NCBI GenBank assembly: GCA_028283725.1
Contig: JAPWKC010000002.1
Coordinates: forward strand, 467,025-531,024
Length of the DNA stretch: 64,000 nucleotides
Origin: Neorhizobium sp.
Lineage (GTDB): Bacteria; Pseudomonadota; Alphaproteobacteria; Rhizobiales; Rhizobiaceae
Direction: 5' to 3'
Made by a program: the position numbers and the translations under genes. The first letter of the stretch is position 1; each line of letters opens with the position of its first letter. Positions 18,444-26,930 of the stretch are shown piece after piece. The notes under the pieces are model-generated. The model saw only the letters and a list, made by a program, of their open reading frames with translations. It made no database searches and was not told where the DNA came from.

Positions 18444-19358
18444 TTATTCCGCAGCGATTGCCTGGCTGTTGGCATTCAGTGCGATCAGCCGCTTGGCGCG
18501 TTCAAGGCTGGCTGGCTGTTCGGCATGATAGCGCCGGCCGATTTCCATCATCAGCACCGTGCCGGGCAGGAAGGTCAGTTCGGAAAAAATGGCCTCCCAG
18601 TCGATATCGCCCCATCCGAGCGGCATATGCAGGTCGCCGATGCCGAGCGCGGTATTCTCCTGCGGGTGATACGGCTTGTAGAAAGCCTGCGGACGGCCGA
18701 AACTGTCATGAACGTGCAGATGACCGGCAACCGGCGCCATGGCGCGCAGCTCGTCGTGGAAATTCAGGCCGCGATAGGTGGATTCGATATAGGCGTGGCT
18801 GAAATCGATCAGCGCGACGAGATTGGGATGACCGACCGTCTTGACGGTTTCGGCGATCTGCGTCGGTGTCTGGCGATACTGGCCAAGCTCGGTGGTGAAA
18901 ATGTTCTCAAAGGCAATGCGCACGCCATAGGGCTTGCAGAACTCCGCCAGCTCGAACAGCGCCTGGCGTTCGCGCTTGTCCGCTTCAGCGCGTTCGACCA
19001 GCTGTTCGGCGCGCAGGTTGCCGCCGTGCTGAACGAGAATGCGCGCGCCGATGCGATCGCAGATCACGGCAAGTGCCTTGGCGGCGTCGAGCTGGTAATG
19101 GCAGGTATCCGGGTCCATGAAGTTGGACGAGACGAGACCATGCACGGTGTAGCGAAAGTCGAACTGGCTGGTGAGAGCCACGAGCCGCTCGGCCCGTTCC
19201 TCGACGATGCGGCCGCCTGCGATCAGATCGAGGCTGGTCAGGCCGAGTTCGACCGTGTCGACCCCCGTATCGGCCAGAACACGCAGCTCCTGTTCAAGGC
19301 TCGCCAGCTCGCCGTTGGTGGAGCCGGCGTTGAAGCCGGTCGCGATGATATTGCTCAT
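18444..19358 (-). CDS. Sugar phosphate isomerase/epimerase-like TIM-barrel protein
   Basis: This 304-residue xylose-isomerase-like (AP endonuclease family 2 fold) barrel shows metal and active-site elements: VELGL, HGLVSSN, AFENIF, ALIDFSHAYIES, HLHVHDSFG and LMMEIGRRY (Glu, His and Asp ligands). Family members isomerise or epimerise sugars or sugar phosphates. It is last in an operon with a dipeptide-type ABC importer and a phosphodiesterase, so it probably processes the sugar released from the imported compound. ATG at 19358 has AAGAGGA upstream; an ORF extension to 19478 would overlap the phosphodiesterase and is rejected. The exact substrate is unknown. Confidence 0.85.
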   Translation of the reverse strand: MSNIIATGFNAGSTNGELASLEQELRVLADTGVDTVELGLTSLDLIAGGRIVEERAERLVALTSQFDFRYTVHGLVSSNFMDPDTCHYQLDAAKALAVICDRIGARILVQHGGNLRAEQLVERAEADKRERQALFELAEFCKPYGVRIAFENIFTTELGQYRQTPTQIAETVKTVGHPNLVALIDFSHAYIESTYRGLNFHDELRAMAPVAGHLHVHDSFGRPQAFYKPYHPQENTALGIGDLHMPLGWGDIDWEAIFSELTFLPGTVLMMEIGRRYHAEQPASLERAKRLIALNANSQAIAAE

Positions 19359-19386
19359 GATGATGGTCCTCTTCTTGGTGATTGCT

Positions 19387-20160
19387 TCAGGCCCGCTCGA
19401 CATGCAATTCGATGTCTTGGCGCAGGGAGAGCGCCAGATCGGGGCTGTCCGATGTGAGGTGGCCGATGCCGCGCTCAAGCCAGGGGCGGATCAGCGCCGC
19501 GTCGTTAAGTGTCCACACGCAAAGCCGCTCGAGCGGCAGCCGTGCGGTGATCAGCGCCCACTCGGCCGCCATCAGCTCATGGTGGATGGCGACGATATCG
19601 ACGAGATCATCAACCTTGGCGAGGAAGGCCTCAAGCCCGCCCTGCTTTGCAGCCCATTCCGCGTTGACCGAAACGAGCCGCTGAATGTCGGGGGCCACGC
19701 TCCGGCAGGCTTCGAGCACGGTCACGTCGAAAGATGTCAGATGGCAGCGATCGGCCAGGCCGAAACGCTCGATCTCCGCCACGACCTTTTCGGTGATGCC
19801 CGGATAGGGTTGCTTGGCCTCGTCGGACTTGATCTCGACATGCAGCTGCTTGCCTTCGGCGCGGGCGAGGACGGCAAGCACCTCTGCCAGTGTCGGCACA
19901 GTGTCTGCGGTGCCTTCGAGATGAGTGCTTGCCCGCAATTCGGGTGTTAGCGTCCGAACGATCCCGGTGCGATCGGTCGTGCGGTCGAGCGTGGCGTCAT
20001 GGATGACGATAAGCTCGCCCGCATCGGTCAGATGCACATCGAATTCGACGGCATCGACGCCGAGCGCCAGAATGTTGCGGAAACCGGTCAGCGAATTTTC
20101 CGGCCAGAGATTGCGGGCGCCGCGATGGCCGGTGATCTTCGTCTTGGAAAGCTGTGTCAT
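19387..20160 (-). CDS. Glycerophosphodiester phosphodiesterase family protein (UgpQ/AccF-like)
   Basis: This 257-residue GDPD TIM barrel has the catalytic and metal motifs GHRGARNLWPENS, VEFDVHLT, IVIHDATLDRTT and LHVEIKSDE. It has no signal peptide, so it hydrolyses an imported phosphodiester in the cytoplasm to a sugar- or glycerol-phosphate plus an alcohol. It follows the two permease genes and precedes the isomerase, with short gaps. The only other well-known operon joining a peptide-type ABC importer to a GDPD-like enzyme is the agrocinopine acc operon, where AccF cleaves the sugar phosphodiester. Ordinary glycerophosphodiester use is the alternative. The ribosome site is weak. Confidence 0.9.
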   Translation of the reverse strand: MTQLSKTKITGHRGARNLWPENSLTGFRNILALGVDAVEFDVHLTDAGELIVIHDATLDRTTDRTGIVRTLTPELRASTHLEGTADTVPTLAEVLAVLARAEGKQLHVEIKSDEAKQPYPGITEKVVAEIERFGLADRCHLTSFDVTVLEACRSVAPDIQRLVSVNAEWAAKQGGLEAFLAKVDDLVDIVAIHHELMAAEWALITARLPLERLCVWTLNDAALIRPWLERGIGHLTSDSPDLALSLRQDIELHVERA

Positions 20161-20186
20161 GGGTGTCTCACGGGCTTGGAGTGAAA

Positions 20187-21068
20187 TCAGCGAAGCGTCG
20201 GGTCGAGCTTGTCGCGCAGCCAGTCGCCGACCAGCGAGATGGAGAGCGTCGTCACCATGATAACGATGGCCGGTGCAAGCATGATCCAGGGTGCGCGGGT
20301 GAGGTAATCGCGGCCGAAGCCGACCATGTTGCCGAGGCTCGTCTCGGGGGGCTGGACGCCCAGGCCGAGGAAGGAGAGGCCGCTTTCCATCAGGATGATT
20401 TCCGGGAATGTCAGCGTCATGGAGACGATCAGCGTCGAGGCGACGTTGGGAAGGATGTGATGCAGGTAGACGCGTAACGGCGTCGCCCCGAGTTGCACGA
20501 CGGCTGCGGCATAGCCTTGGGCGCTTGCCGAGATCGCCAGACCGCGCGCGATGCGGGCGTAGCGCTCCCAGCCGTAAAATCCCATGAGACCGATCAGGAG
20601 CGGCATGGACGAACCGAAGAAGGCAAGGACGGCAAGCGACATGACGAGAAAGGGCAGGGCTGCCTGAAAATCGGCCAGCACGAGCACGAGATGCTCGACG
20701 GCACCGCGGAATTTGGCCGCCGCAAAGCCGAGCGTCGTGCCGAGGACCGCCGAGATGATCGTCGCCCCGAACGCGATCGCCAGCGACACGCGGATCGACT
20801 GGAGGAGGCGCGAGAGAACGTCGCGGCCAAGCTCGTCGGTACCGAGGAGATGTGGGGGATTGCCCGGCAGGGACAGGCGCGCCCGCAAGTCCATGGCGGT
20901 TATGCCATAGGGGCGCAGGAGATCGGCGAAAAAGGCGATCAGCACCATCGCCGCCAGCCACGCTATGCCGAAGGCGACAGAGAACGGAACTTTTCGAACC
21001 TGGCGGATGCCACGGACAAACAGCGACGGTTCGGCCGGCGACGGATGGGTAATGTCGGCGATGGTCAT
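20187..21068 (-). CDS. ABC importer permease, DppC/OppC type
   Basis: This 293-residue inner-membrane permease has about six spans, an N-terminal cytoplasmic segment, the DppC-family motif GTDELGRDVLSRLLQ after the first span, and the ATPase-contacting EAA-like loop (SAQGYAAAVVQLGATPLRVYLHHILPN). It pairs with the DppB-type permease 13 bases upstream. In this family the ligand may be a peptide, nickel, or a sugar phosphodiester such as agrocinopine. The operon order is binding protein, two ATPases, two permeases, phosphodiesterase, isomerase. Confidence 0.93.
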   Translation of the reverse strand: MTIADITHPSPAEPSLFVRGIRQVRKVPFSVAFGIAWLAAMVLIAFFADLLRPYGITAMDLRARLSLPGNPPHLLGTDELGRDVLSRLLQSIRVSLAIAFGATIISAVLGTTLGFAAAKFRGAVEHLVLVLADFQAALPFLVMSLAVLAFFGSSMPLLIGLMGFYGWERYARIARGLAISASAQGYAAAVVQLGATPLRVYLHHILPNVASTLIVSMTLTFPEIILMESGLSFLGLGVQPPETSLGNMVGFGRDYLTRAPWIMLAPAIVIMVTTLSISLVGDWLRDKLDPTLR

Positions 21069-21081
21069 TCCGATCTGATCC

Positions 21082-22008
21082 TTAATGGGCGCTGTGGCTG
21101 CGCAGGCGAGGGTCGAGCCAACCGTACATCAGGTCCACGATGAGATTGGAGACGACCATGGCGGCGGCGATCACCAGCAGGATGCACTGGACGACGGCAA
21201 GGTCGCGATTGGAGACGGAGACGACGAGCAGGCGTCCGATACCCGGCCACGAGAAGATCGATTCCACCACCACGGCGCCGGCAATCAGCGAGCCGACCAT
21301 GAAGCCGACGATGGTGACGATCGGCACGGCGGCATTCGGCAGCGCGTGGCGCCAGACGACATCCGCCCAGTTCATGCCCTTGGCGGATGCAGTGCGGATA
21401 TAGGGCTGGCCCATGACCTCGATCATCGCGCTGCGCGAAAACCGCGCCAGAATACCGATGCCGCCGATGCTCATCGTCAGGATCGGCAGGATGGCGTGCT
21501 GCCAGGTATCCTGACCGCCTGAGGGCAGAAGGCCGAGAATGATCGAAAAGATCAGGACCAGCAGCAGGCCCATGACGAATGATGGGATGGTGAAGCCGAA
21601 GATCGCCGCAAGGATCACGCCGCGATCGACCGCGCTCTGGCGGTGAAGGGCGGCATAGACACCGGCCGGAATGCCGATCACGAGCTTCAGCAGGAGAGCC
21701 GGAATGGTCAGTTCCAAGGTTGCCGGAATGCGGTCTATGACCAGCTGAAGGGCTGAGGCCTTGTCGCGCATCGAGACGCCGAAATCGCCGGTGAAGATCG
21801 CCTTGAGGTAGGAGATATACTGGATCCAGAGCGGCTGATCGAGACCCCAGGCGTGGCGGAAGGCATCGACGGATTCCTGCGGCACGTCGGGTCCAAGCAT
21901 GACCTGCGCCGGATCGCCCGACATGCGCAGGACGACGAAGGCGAATGTCAGAACGGCAAGGATCGTGACGAGCGCCCGCAAGATACGGATGAGAAAGAAA
22001 CGCAGCAT
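21082..22008 (-). CDS. ABC importer permease, DppB/OppB type
   Basis: This 308-residue permease has six predicted spans and the DppB hallmark after the first span (VLRMSGDPAQVMLGPDVPQE, LDQPLWIQYISYLK). The EAA-type loop is GQPYIRTASAKGMNWADVVWRHALPN. It forms the heteromeric channel with the DppC-type partner. The gap to the upstream ATPase gene is 11 bases, so the operon is continuous. Confidence 0.93.
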   Translation of the reverse strand: MLRFFLIRILRALVTILAVLTFAFVVLRMSGDPAQVMLGPDVPQESVDAFRHAWGLDQPLWIQYISYLKAIFTGDFGVSMRDKASALQLVIDRIPATLELTIPALLLKLVIGIPAGVYAALHRQSAVDRGVILAAIFGFTIPSFVMGLLLVLIFSIILGLLPSGGQDTWQHAILPILTMSIGGIGILARFSRSAMIEVMGQPYIRTASAKGMNWADVVWRHALPNAAVPIVTIVGFMVGSLIAGAVVVESIFSWPGIGRLLVVSVSNRDLAVVQCILLVIAAAMVVSNLIVDLMYGWLDPRLRSHSAH

Positions 22009-22019
22009 TCTATCGGTCC

Positions 22020-23006
22020 TTACGCTGCAACCGGTTCGGCGCTGTCAGCCACCAGATGGCAGGCTGCAGTCCGGTCGGCGGAAATCGCGCGCAGCGGAGG
22101 CGCGGTTGTGCGGCAGATATCGGTTGCCATCGGGCAGCGCGGATGAAAGGCGCAGCCGGACGGGCGGTTCGCCGGGTTGGGTGGCTCGCCCTGCAGGATG
22201 GTGCGGCCCTTCAATGGGCGACCGGGCACCGGCACGCTTGACACCAGCGCGCGCGTGTAAGGATGGAGCGGCGACTGGAAGATGACGTCTGAAGAGGCTT
22301 CCTCGACGATCCGTCCCAGATACATCACGGCAACGCGATCGGCGATGTTGCGCACGACCTTCAGGTCATGGCTGATGAAGACCATGGCAATATGGTTCTC
22401 TTCCTGCAGGTCGCGCAGCATGTTGACGACCTGCGCCTGGATCGACACATCGAGTGCCGAGACCGGCTCGTCGCAGACGAGCAGTTTCGGCCTTGAGGCG
22501 AGCGCGCGGGCGATGACGGCACGCTGGCGCTGGCCACCCGACAATTCGTGCGGATAGCGATCGGCCTGATCCGGCCGCAGCCCGACTGCCGACATCAGTT
22601 CAGCGACGCGTGTCTGGCGATGTTCAAGCGGCACGAGCCCATGGATTGCAAGTGGTTCGGCAATCTGGGCTGAAATCGTCAGGCGCCGATCCAGAGCTGC
22701 AAGCGGGTCCTGATAGACGAGTTGCATTTTGGCGCGCAACGCCCGCCATTGCGGCGTGCCGAGTTTCGGCATCGCCTGGCCGTCGAAGGCTATCTCGCCC
22801 GCCTGCGCCGGGTCGATGCCAAGCAGCATGCGCCCGAGCGTGGATTTTCCGGAGCCGGATTCGCCGACGATACCCAGCGTCTCTCCGGGCATGATGGTGA
22901 GCGATATGCCATCGACGGCGCGCACCGGCGACGGGCGACCGAACATGCCCTGACGAACTTCATAGGTCCGAACGAGGTCTTTCGCTTGAAGAATGGGGCC
23001 GGCCAT
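22020..23006 (-). CDS. ABC importer ATPase, DppF/OppF type
   Basis: This 328-residue nucleotide-binding subunit has Walker A GIVGESGSGKSTLG, signature LSGGQRQRAVIARAL and Walker B LLVCDEPVSALD. The C-terminal oligopeptide-ABC extension contains the cysteine-rich FHPRCPMATDICR. Its ATG overlaps the stop of the preceding ATPase gene by one base (TGATG), so translation is coupled. A long ORF extension upstream to 23534 is only an antisense-like artefact over the neighbouring gene. Confidence 0.94.
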   Translation of the reverse strand: MAGPILQAKDLVRTYEVRQGMFGRPSPVRAVDGISLTIMPGETLGIVGESGSGKSTLGRMLLGIDPAQAGEIAFDGQAMPKLGTPQWRALRAKMQLVYQDPLAALDRRLTISAQIAEPLAIHGLVPLEHRQTRVAELMSAVGLRPDQADRYPHELSGGQRQRAVIARALASRPKLLVCDEPVSALDVSIQAQVVNMLRDLQEENHIAMVFISHDLKVVRNIADRVAVMYLGRIVEEASSDVIFQSPLHPYTRALVSSVPVPGRPLKGRTILQGEPPNPANRPSGCAFHPRCPMATDICRTTAPPLRAISADRTAACHLVADSAEPVAA

Positions 23007-24010
23007 CACGCAGGCTCCAGCACTGGCTGTGCCGCGACAGGTGCCGCTCCCACGGGATGATGGCAGGCAAGGCTTCCCAAAACGCCATTGAAGCGAAGTT
23101 GCGGCCTTTCGCTCAGACAGTCCGGGCCGGTATGCGCACAGCGTGGTGCAAAGGCGCAGCCTTCCGGCAGGTGCCGCGGGTTCGGAACCGTACCGGCAAT
23201 AGGCACAAGCCGGGTGCGCGGACCATCGAGGCGGGGAAGGGCGTCGAACAGGCCTCGCGTATAAGGGTGCCGCGGATTGTCGAACAGCGCGTCTATCTTG
23301 CCCTGCTCGACGATGCGGCCGGCATACATGACGCAGGCGCGCTCGCAGACCTGCGAGACGGCGCCGAGGTCGTGGCTGATGAAGATCGTTGCCATGCCGG
23401 TTTCGGCCCGCAGCTCGATCAGAAGGTCGAGGATCTGGGCCTGAATGGTGGCATCGAGCGCGGTCGTCGGTTCGTCGGCGACCAGCAGGTCGGGCTGGCC
23501 GGCAAGCGCCATGGCGATCATCAGGCGCTGGCACTGGCCACCGGAGAATTCATGGGAATAGAGATCGAAACGGCGTCTGGCATCGGGAATGCCGACCATG
23601 TCCATCAGCCGCAACGCTTCGGCCTTCGCAGCGTCTCCGGCGAGGCCGCGATGGATCGCAAGCGCTTCGGTGATCTGCCGGCCGATGCGGAGGACGGGAT
23701 TGAGAGAACTCGAGGGATCCTGAAAGATCATGGCGATCCGCTTGCCGCGAACCCGCTCGAGCACCGGGCGCGGCGCACCGAGAAGTTCGTCCCCATCGAC
23801 ACGAACGGAGCCGGTGATCGAAGCCTTGCCGGGCAGCAGGCCGAGTGCCGCCAGCCAGGTGACGGATTTTCCGCAGCCGGATTCACCAACGAGACCGATC
23901 GCCTCGCCGCGACGGACATCGAGATCGATGCCATGCAAAACCTGCACGCCGTCGAAGGCGACCTTCAGATCGCGTAGTTCCACCAGATTTCTTGTCGGGT
24001 CCGCCGTCAT
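23006..24010 (-). CDS. ABC importer ATPase, DppD/OppD type
   Basis: This 334-residue nucleotide-binding subunit has Walker [15 protein letters not shown], signature [15 protein letters not shown], Walker [13 protein letters not shown], the H-loop (FISHDLGAV) and the family C-terminal cysteine region ([12 protein letters not shown]). ATG at 24010 is chosen with GGAGAAAGG upstream; a start at 24040 would add ten residues inside the intercistronic hairpin region. It is second in the operon. With its partner it may also energise the ATPase-less importer encoded at 32395-35934 (inference). Confidence 0.93.
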   Translation of the reverse strand: MTADPTRNLVELRDLKVAFDGVQVLHGIDLDVRRGEAIGLVGESGCGKSVTWLAALGLLPGKASITGSVRVDGDELLGAPRPVLERVRGKRIAMIFQDPSSSLNPVLRIGRQITEALAIHRGLAGDAAKAEALRLMDMVGIPDARRRFDLYSHEFSGGQCQRLMIAMALAGQPDLLVADEPTTALDATIQAQILDLLIELRAETGMATIFISHDLGAVSQVCERACVMYAGRIVEQGKIDALFDNPRHPYTRGLFDALPRLDGPRTRLVPIAGTVPNPRHLPEGCAFAPRCAHTGPDCLSERPQLRFNGVLGSLACHHPVGAAPVAAQPVLEPA

Positions 24011-24036
24011 CAGCGCGCCTTTCTCCGATAAAAGAA

Positions 24037-24065
24037 ACACCGGCCGCAGGGTGTGCGGCCGGTGT
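24037..24065 (-). other. Intercistronic stem-loop between the binding-protein and ATPase genes
   Basis: A perfect 12-bp inverted repeat (ACACCGGCCGCA / TGCGGCCGGTGT) with a 5-nt loop lies 15 bases past the binding-protein stop. Such stem-loops after binding-protein genes commonly cause partial termination or protect the upstream mRNA, giving excess binding protein over ATPase. Confidence 0.65.
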
Positions 24066-24079
24066 GAACTGTCTCTCGA

Positions 24080-25714
24080 TCAGGCGTTCCAGTTGCCGCT
24101 GCGGAAATCCATGGCGAATGCCGGGGCAGCCTTCCACTTGAGCGACTTCTTCATGCCGGTGAAGACGGCGTTCTGATGCAGGACCTGGTAGGCGGGGTCT
24201 TCGCGCTCGCAGATTTCCAGCATGCGGGTGATCGCCTTCTTGCGCAGCGCGCGGTCTGTCGAGGTTTCCAGCACGACGGAGAGCTGGTTGACCTCGGCAT
24301 TGGTCCAGTCCTTCTTCTGCTGGGCCTCGCCATTGGGGCCGAACTGCACGACGAGCGGCGTGATCGGGTCGTTGATCGAGTTGGAGGCAGACCAGTCGCG
24401 CACGCCCTTAAGGCCTGCCGGATCGTGGATCTGGGCCCAGTTTTCCTTCATCTGGATCTCGACGTTGAGGCCGACCTGCTTCCACATCTCCACCATGATC
24501 TGCGCATTTGCAGTCTGGTTGGTGTAGTAGTTATTGAGCAGGCGGTAGGGGATGGCATCGCCTTTGTACCCGGCATCCTTCAGAAGCTTCTTGGCAAGCT
24601 CCGGATTGTATTCCGGCGTGGCCCAGCCATCGACGAACATGTCCGAGGTCTTGAAGGATTCGAACTGCAGGCCCGCGGGAACGACGGTCTGACCGGCCCA
24701 CAGCGCCTCGACGATCGCCTGACGGTCGATCGAATGGGTCATGGCGCGGCGCACCAGCGGGTTGGCGAGAACCGGGTTCTGCGTATTGAAGGTCGAGATG
24801 CGATGGTTCCAGATGGTCGAGCTCTGGACCTCGAGGCCCGGCGCATTCTTCACGGCGCCGATCTGGTCCGGCGGCAGGTCGCAGGCGAAGTCATACTGGC
24901 CCGAGAGCAGACCGTTGACGCGCGAGGCGACTTCCGGAACCTCGACGAAACGGATTTCCTTGAGCGGCGGGCGGCCGCCCCAGTATTCGTCGAAGGCCAC
25001 CAACGTCAGCGAGACGTCCGGCTTGTATTCGCCGACCATGTAGGGGCCGGTCGTGACCGGCTTGCGGGCCCAGTCGGTGTAGCTCTTGGCTTCGTCCCAG
25101 GCGCGGCGGCTGGTGATCTGGCTGCCGAAGGAATAGAGGCGGCCTTCGAGGGTGACGTCAGGTGTCGCATTGTGGAAACGCACCGTGTACTTGTCGACGG
25201 CCTCGACGCCGGCCAATGCCGGCCAAAGGCGACGTGCGACGCCCGGAATTGCGGCCGGAAGTTCCTTGACGGTGGTCGGCTTGTGATCGGCTTCGAAAAC
25301 GGTCTTGCCGCCCTTCGGCTCTGTGTTGCCGAAAATGCGTTCCTTCGAGAAGGAGAAAACCACGTCGTCGGCAGTCATCTCGTCGCCGTTGTGGAATTTG
25401 ACGCCGCGACGCAGCTTCAGTTCCAGCGTCTTGTCATCGATGCGCTTCCATTCGGTGGCCAGGCTTGCAACCGGACCCTGGTCGCCCATCCAGTTACGAT
25501 CGATCAGACCTTCCCACAGGTTCGGGAAAAACACGCGTTCGCCGACGTTGGACTGTTCGTTCCAGATATCGAGCGTGTTGTTGTTGGTGATCTTCTGAAC
25601 AGCGATCGTAACCGACTGGCGCTGCGACTGGCTGAACGACATGCGCGGAAGGATGATGGTGCCGGCTGCGGCAGACATCAGACCAAGCGCGTGGCGTCGA
25701 TTGAGGGTGACCAT
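24080..25714 (-). CDS. Periplasmic substrate-binding protein, peptide/nickel (SBP_bac_5) family
   Basis: This 544-residue protein is the solute receptor of the importer encoded downstream. It starts MVTLNRRHALGLMSAAAG, a Tat-like signal with paired arginines and a hydrophobic segment. The mature part carries the SBP_bac_5 layout (ELKLRRGVKFHNGDEMTADDVVFSFSKER near residue 100, later PLVRRAMTHSIDRQAIVEALW). ATG at 25714 has an excellent AGGAGAG; upstream in-frame starts to 25798 are rejected. It is first in the operon, divergent from the SorC regulator, with a palindrome between them. The ligand is unknown; the phosphodiesterase in the operon points to a phosphodiester-containing compound. Confidence 0.93.
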   Translation of the reverse strand: MVTLNRRHALGLMSAAAGTIILPRMSFSQSQRQSVTIAVQKITNNNTLDIWNEQSNVGERVFFPNLWEGLIDRNWMGDQGPVASLATEWKRIDDKTLELKLRRGVKFHNGDEMTADDVVFSFSKERIFGNTEPKGGKTVFEADHKPTTVKELPAAIPGVARRLWPALAGVEAVDKYTVRFHNATPDVTLEGRLYSFGSQITSRRAWDEAKSYTDWARKPVTTGPYMVGEYKPDVSLTLVAFDEYWGGRPPLKEIRFVEVPEVASRVNGLLSGQYDFACDLPPDQIGAVKNAPGLEVQSSTIWNHRISTFNTQNPVLANPLVRRAMTHSIDRQAIVEALWAGQTVVPAGLQFESFKTSDMFVDGWATPEYNPELAKKLLKDAGYKGDAIPYRLLNNYYTNQTANAQIMVEMWKQVGLNVEIQMKENWAQIHDPAGLKGVRDWSASNSINDPITPLVVQFGPNGEAQQKKDWTNAEVNQLSVVLETSTDRALRKKAITRMLEICEREDPAYQVLHQNAVFTGMKKSLKWKAAPAFAMDFRSGNWNA

Positions 25715-25876
25715 GGATCTCTCCTGTGAGAACGATATGGAACGAGAGGGCGAGCGCATGCCTTCGCGGAACCGGGCCGGTTTCCGCGCCAACATCACGA
25801 CGACACAAGATTTCTCGCCGGCGGCTGCGTTTCAGATGTGACCTGATCGCGCTACCGGCTTGACTATGAGCTAAGT

Positions 25877-25906
25877 TACAAATGTTACTGCGTTGTGACA
25901 TTTGTA
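25877..25906. promoter_or_regulatory. Palindromic operator in the divergent binding-protein/sorC promoter
   Basis: Perfect 9-bp arms TACAAATGT (25877-25885) and ACATTTGTA (25898-25906) are separated by 12 bases. The site ends 10 bases before the sorC start codon and lies about 165 bases from the divergent binding-protein start. It is a good candidate for autoregulated SorC binding. Confidence 0.65.
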
Positions 25907-25916
25907 CGGAGGTTCG

Positions 25917-26930
25917 ATGACGAACGACCAGCTGATGGTGAAGGCGGCCTGGCTTTACCATGTCGAAGGCATCACCCAGGCGCAGATCGCAGAACGCATG
26001 CTGCTGACGCGTCGAAAGGTCAACGAGCTTCTGTCCGCCGCCCTCGATCAGGGCGTGGTCAAGATCAGCTTCAACTCGCCACTGGCGGAAACCGTGGAAC
26101 AGGCGGCAAAGCTGCGTGCGCGCTTCGCGCTCGACGACGCCATCATCGTGCCGACGCCGGCCGATGCGGGGCAAATCGCAACCGTGATCGGCCGCGCAAC
26201 CGCACTCTTTCTGGACACCTATCTGAGGGGGGCCGGGCCGGCTGCCCTCGGCGTGGGTTGGGGCGCGACGTTGCGCGAGACGGTCAATCACATGACCGCC
26301 CTCAATGCCCCGGCCATCAAGGTGCGCTCTATGATGGGGGGGCTCACGCGCGGCTCGGAGATCAATACGTTCGAGATCGTCCGGCGCTTCGCCAAGGTGC
26401 TGAACGCCGAGTGCCATTATCTTGCCGCGCCGATCTATGCCGACGACCCGGCTTCGCGCGACACGATCATCGCGCAAACGGCGTTCAAGACGCTGCTTGG
26501 AGAAGCGGCATCCGTCGATGTCTCTCTTCTCAGCGTCGGAGACGTATCGACCCAATCCCTGCAGGTGCGCTACGGCCTGCCGGCGGGAACCGATGGCGCA
26601 GCTTTGCGCGCTGCCGGCGCGGTCGGCGATCTGCTGGGACGTTATCTCGACCGCGACGGGCAGGAGATCGACCACCGTCTGAACAGGCAGGTGATCGCCC
26701 CGGAACTCAGGGACTACCGGCGCATCCGTACCCGCGTGATCGCCTCCGGCGGACGTCACAAGAGAGACGTCCTCGGCGCATGCCTCAAGGCCGGGCTTGC
26801 GACGATCCTGATCACGGATGCCGACACGGCATCCTGGTTACTTGGCGATCTGCCGTCTTCACCGCCATCCGTTAACATGGAAGACGCAAGGGCAGCGCAG
26901 TCCCAGGCTATCGACGGGCATCAGGCCTAG
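25917..26930 (+). CDS. SorC/DeoR-type sugar-binding transcriptional regulator
   Basis: This 337-residue regulator has an N-terminal helix-turn-helix (KAAWLYHVEGITQAQIAERMLLTRRKVNELLSAALDQG) and a long SorC sugar-phosphate-binding domain (GVGWGATLRETVNHM, VRSMMGGLTRGSEINTFEIVRRFA, LSVGDVSTQSL). ATG at 25917 has GGAGG four bases ahead; an upstream start at 25902 would fall inside the operator palindrome. It is divergent from the importer operon. Members usually respond to phosphorylated sugars, which fits a downstream phosphodiesterase releasing one. Its stop codon overlaps that of the converging GntR gene in the tetranucleotide CTAG. Confidence 0.92.
   Translation: MTNDQLMVKAAWLYHVEGITQAQIAERMLLTRRKVNELLSAALDQGVVKISFNSPLAETVEQAAKLRARFALDDAIIVPTPADAGQIATVIGRATALFLDTYLRGAGPAALGVGWGATLRETVNHMTALNAPAIKVRSMMGGLTRGSEINTFEIVRRFAKVLNAECHYLAAPIYADDPASRDTIIAQTAFKTLLGEAASVDVSLLSVGDVSTQSLQVRYGLPAGTDGAALRAAGAVGDLLGRYLDRDGQEIDHRLNRQVIAPELRDYRRIRTRVIASGGRHKRDVLGACLKAGLATILITDADTASWLLGDLPSSPPSVNMEDARAAQSQAIDGHQA

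Noticed and set aside
18167..18802. Possible 211-residue plus-strand gene in the intergenic region before 18444
   Set aside because: More than half of it is antisense to the isomerase, it has many Cys/Arg residues with no motif, and no ribosome site is visible.
22020..23534. Long form of the DppF-type ATPase gene starting at 23534
   Set aside because: The first 176 codons overlap the DppD-type gene in another frame and do not resemble an ATPase N-terminus. The coupled ATG at 23006 fits the family.
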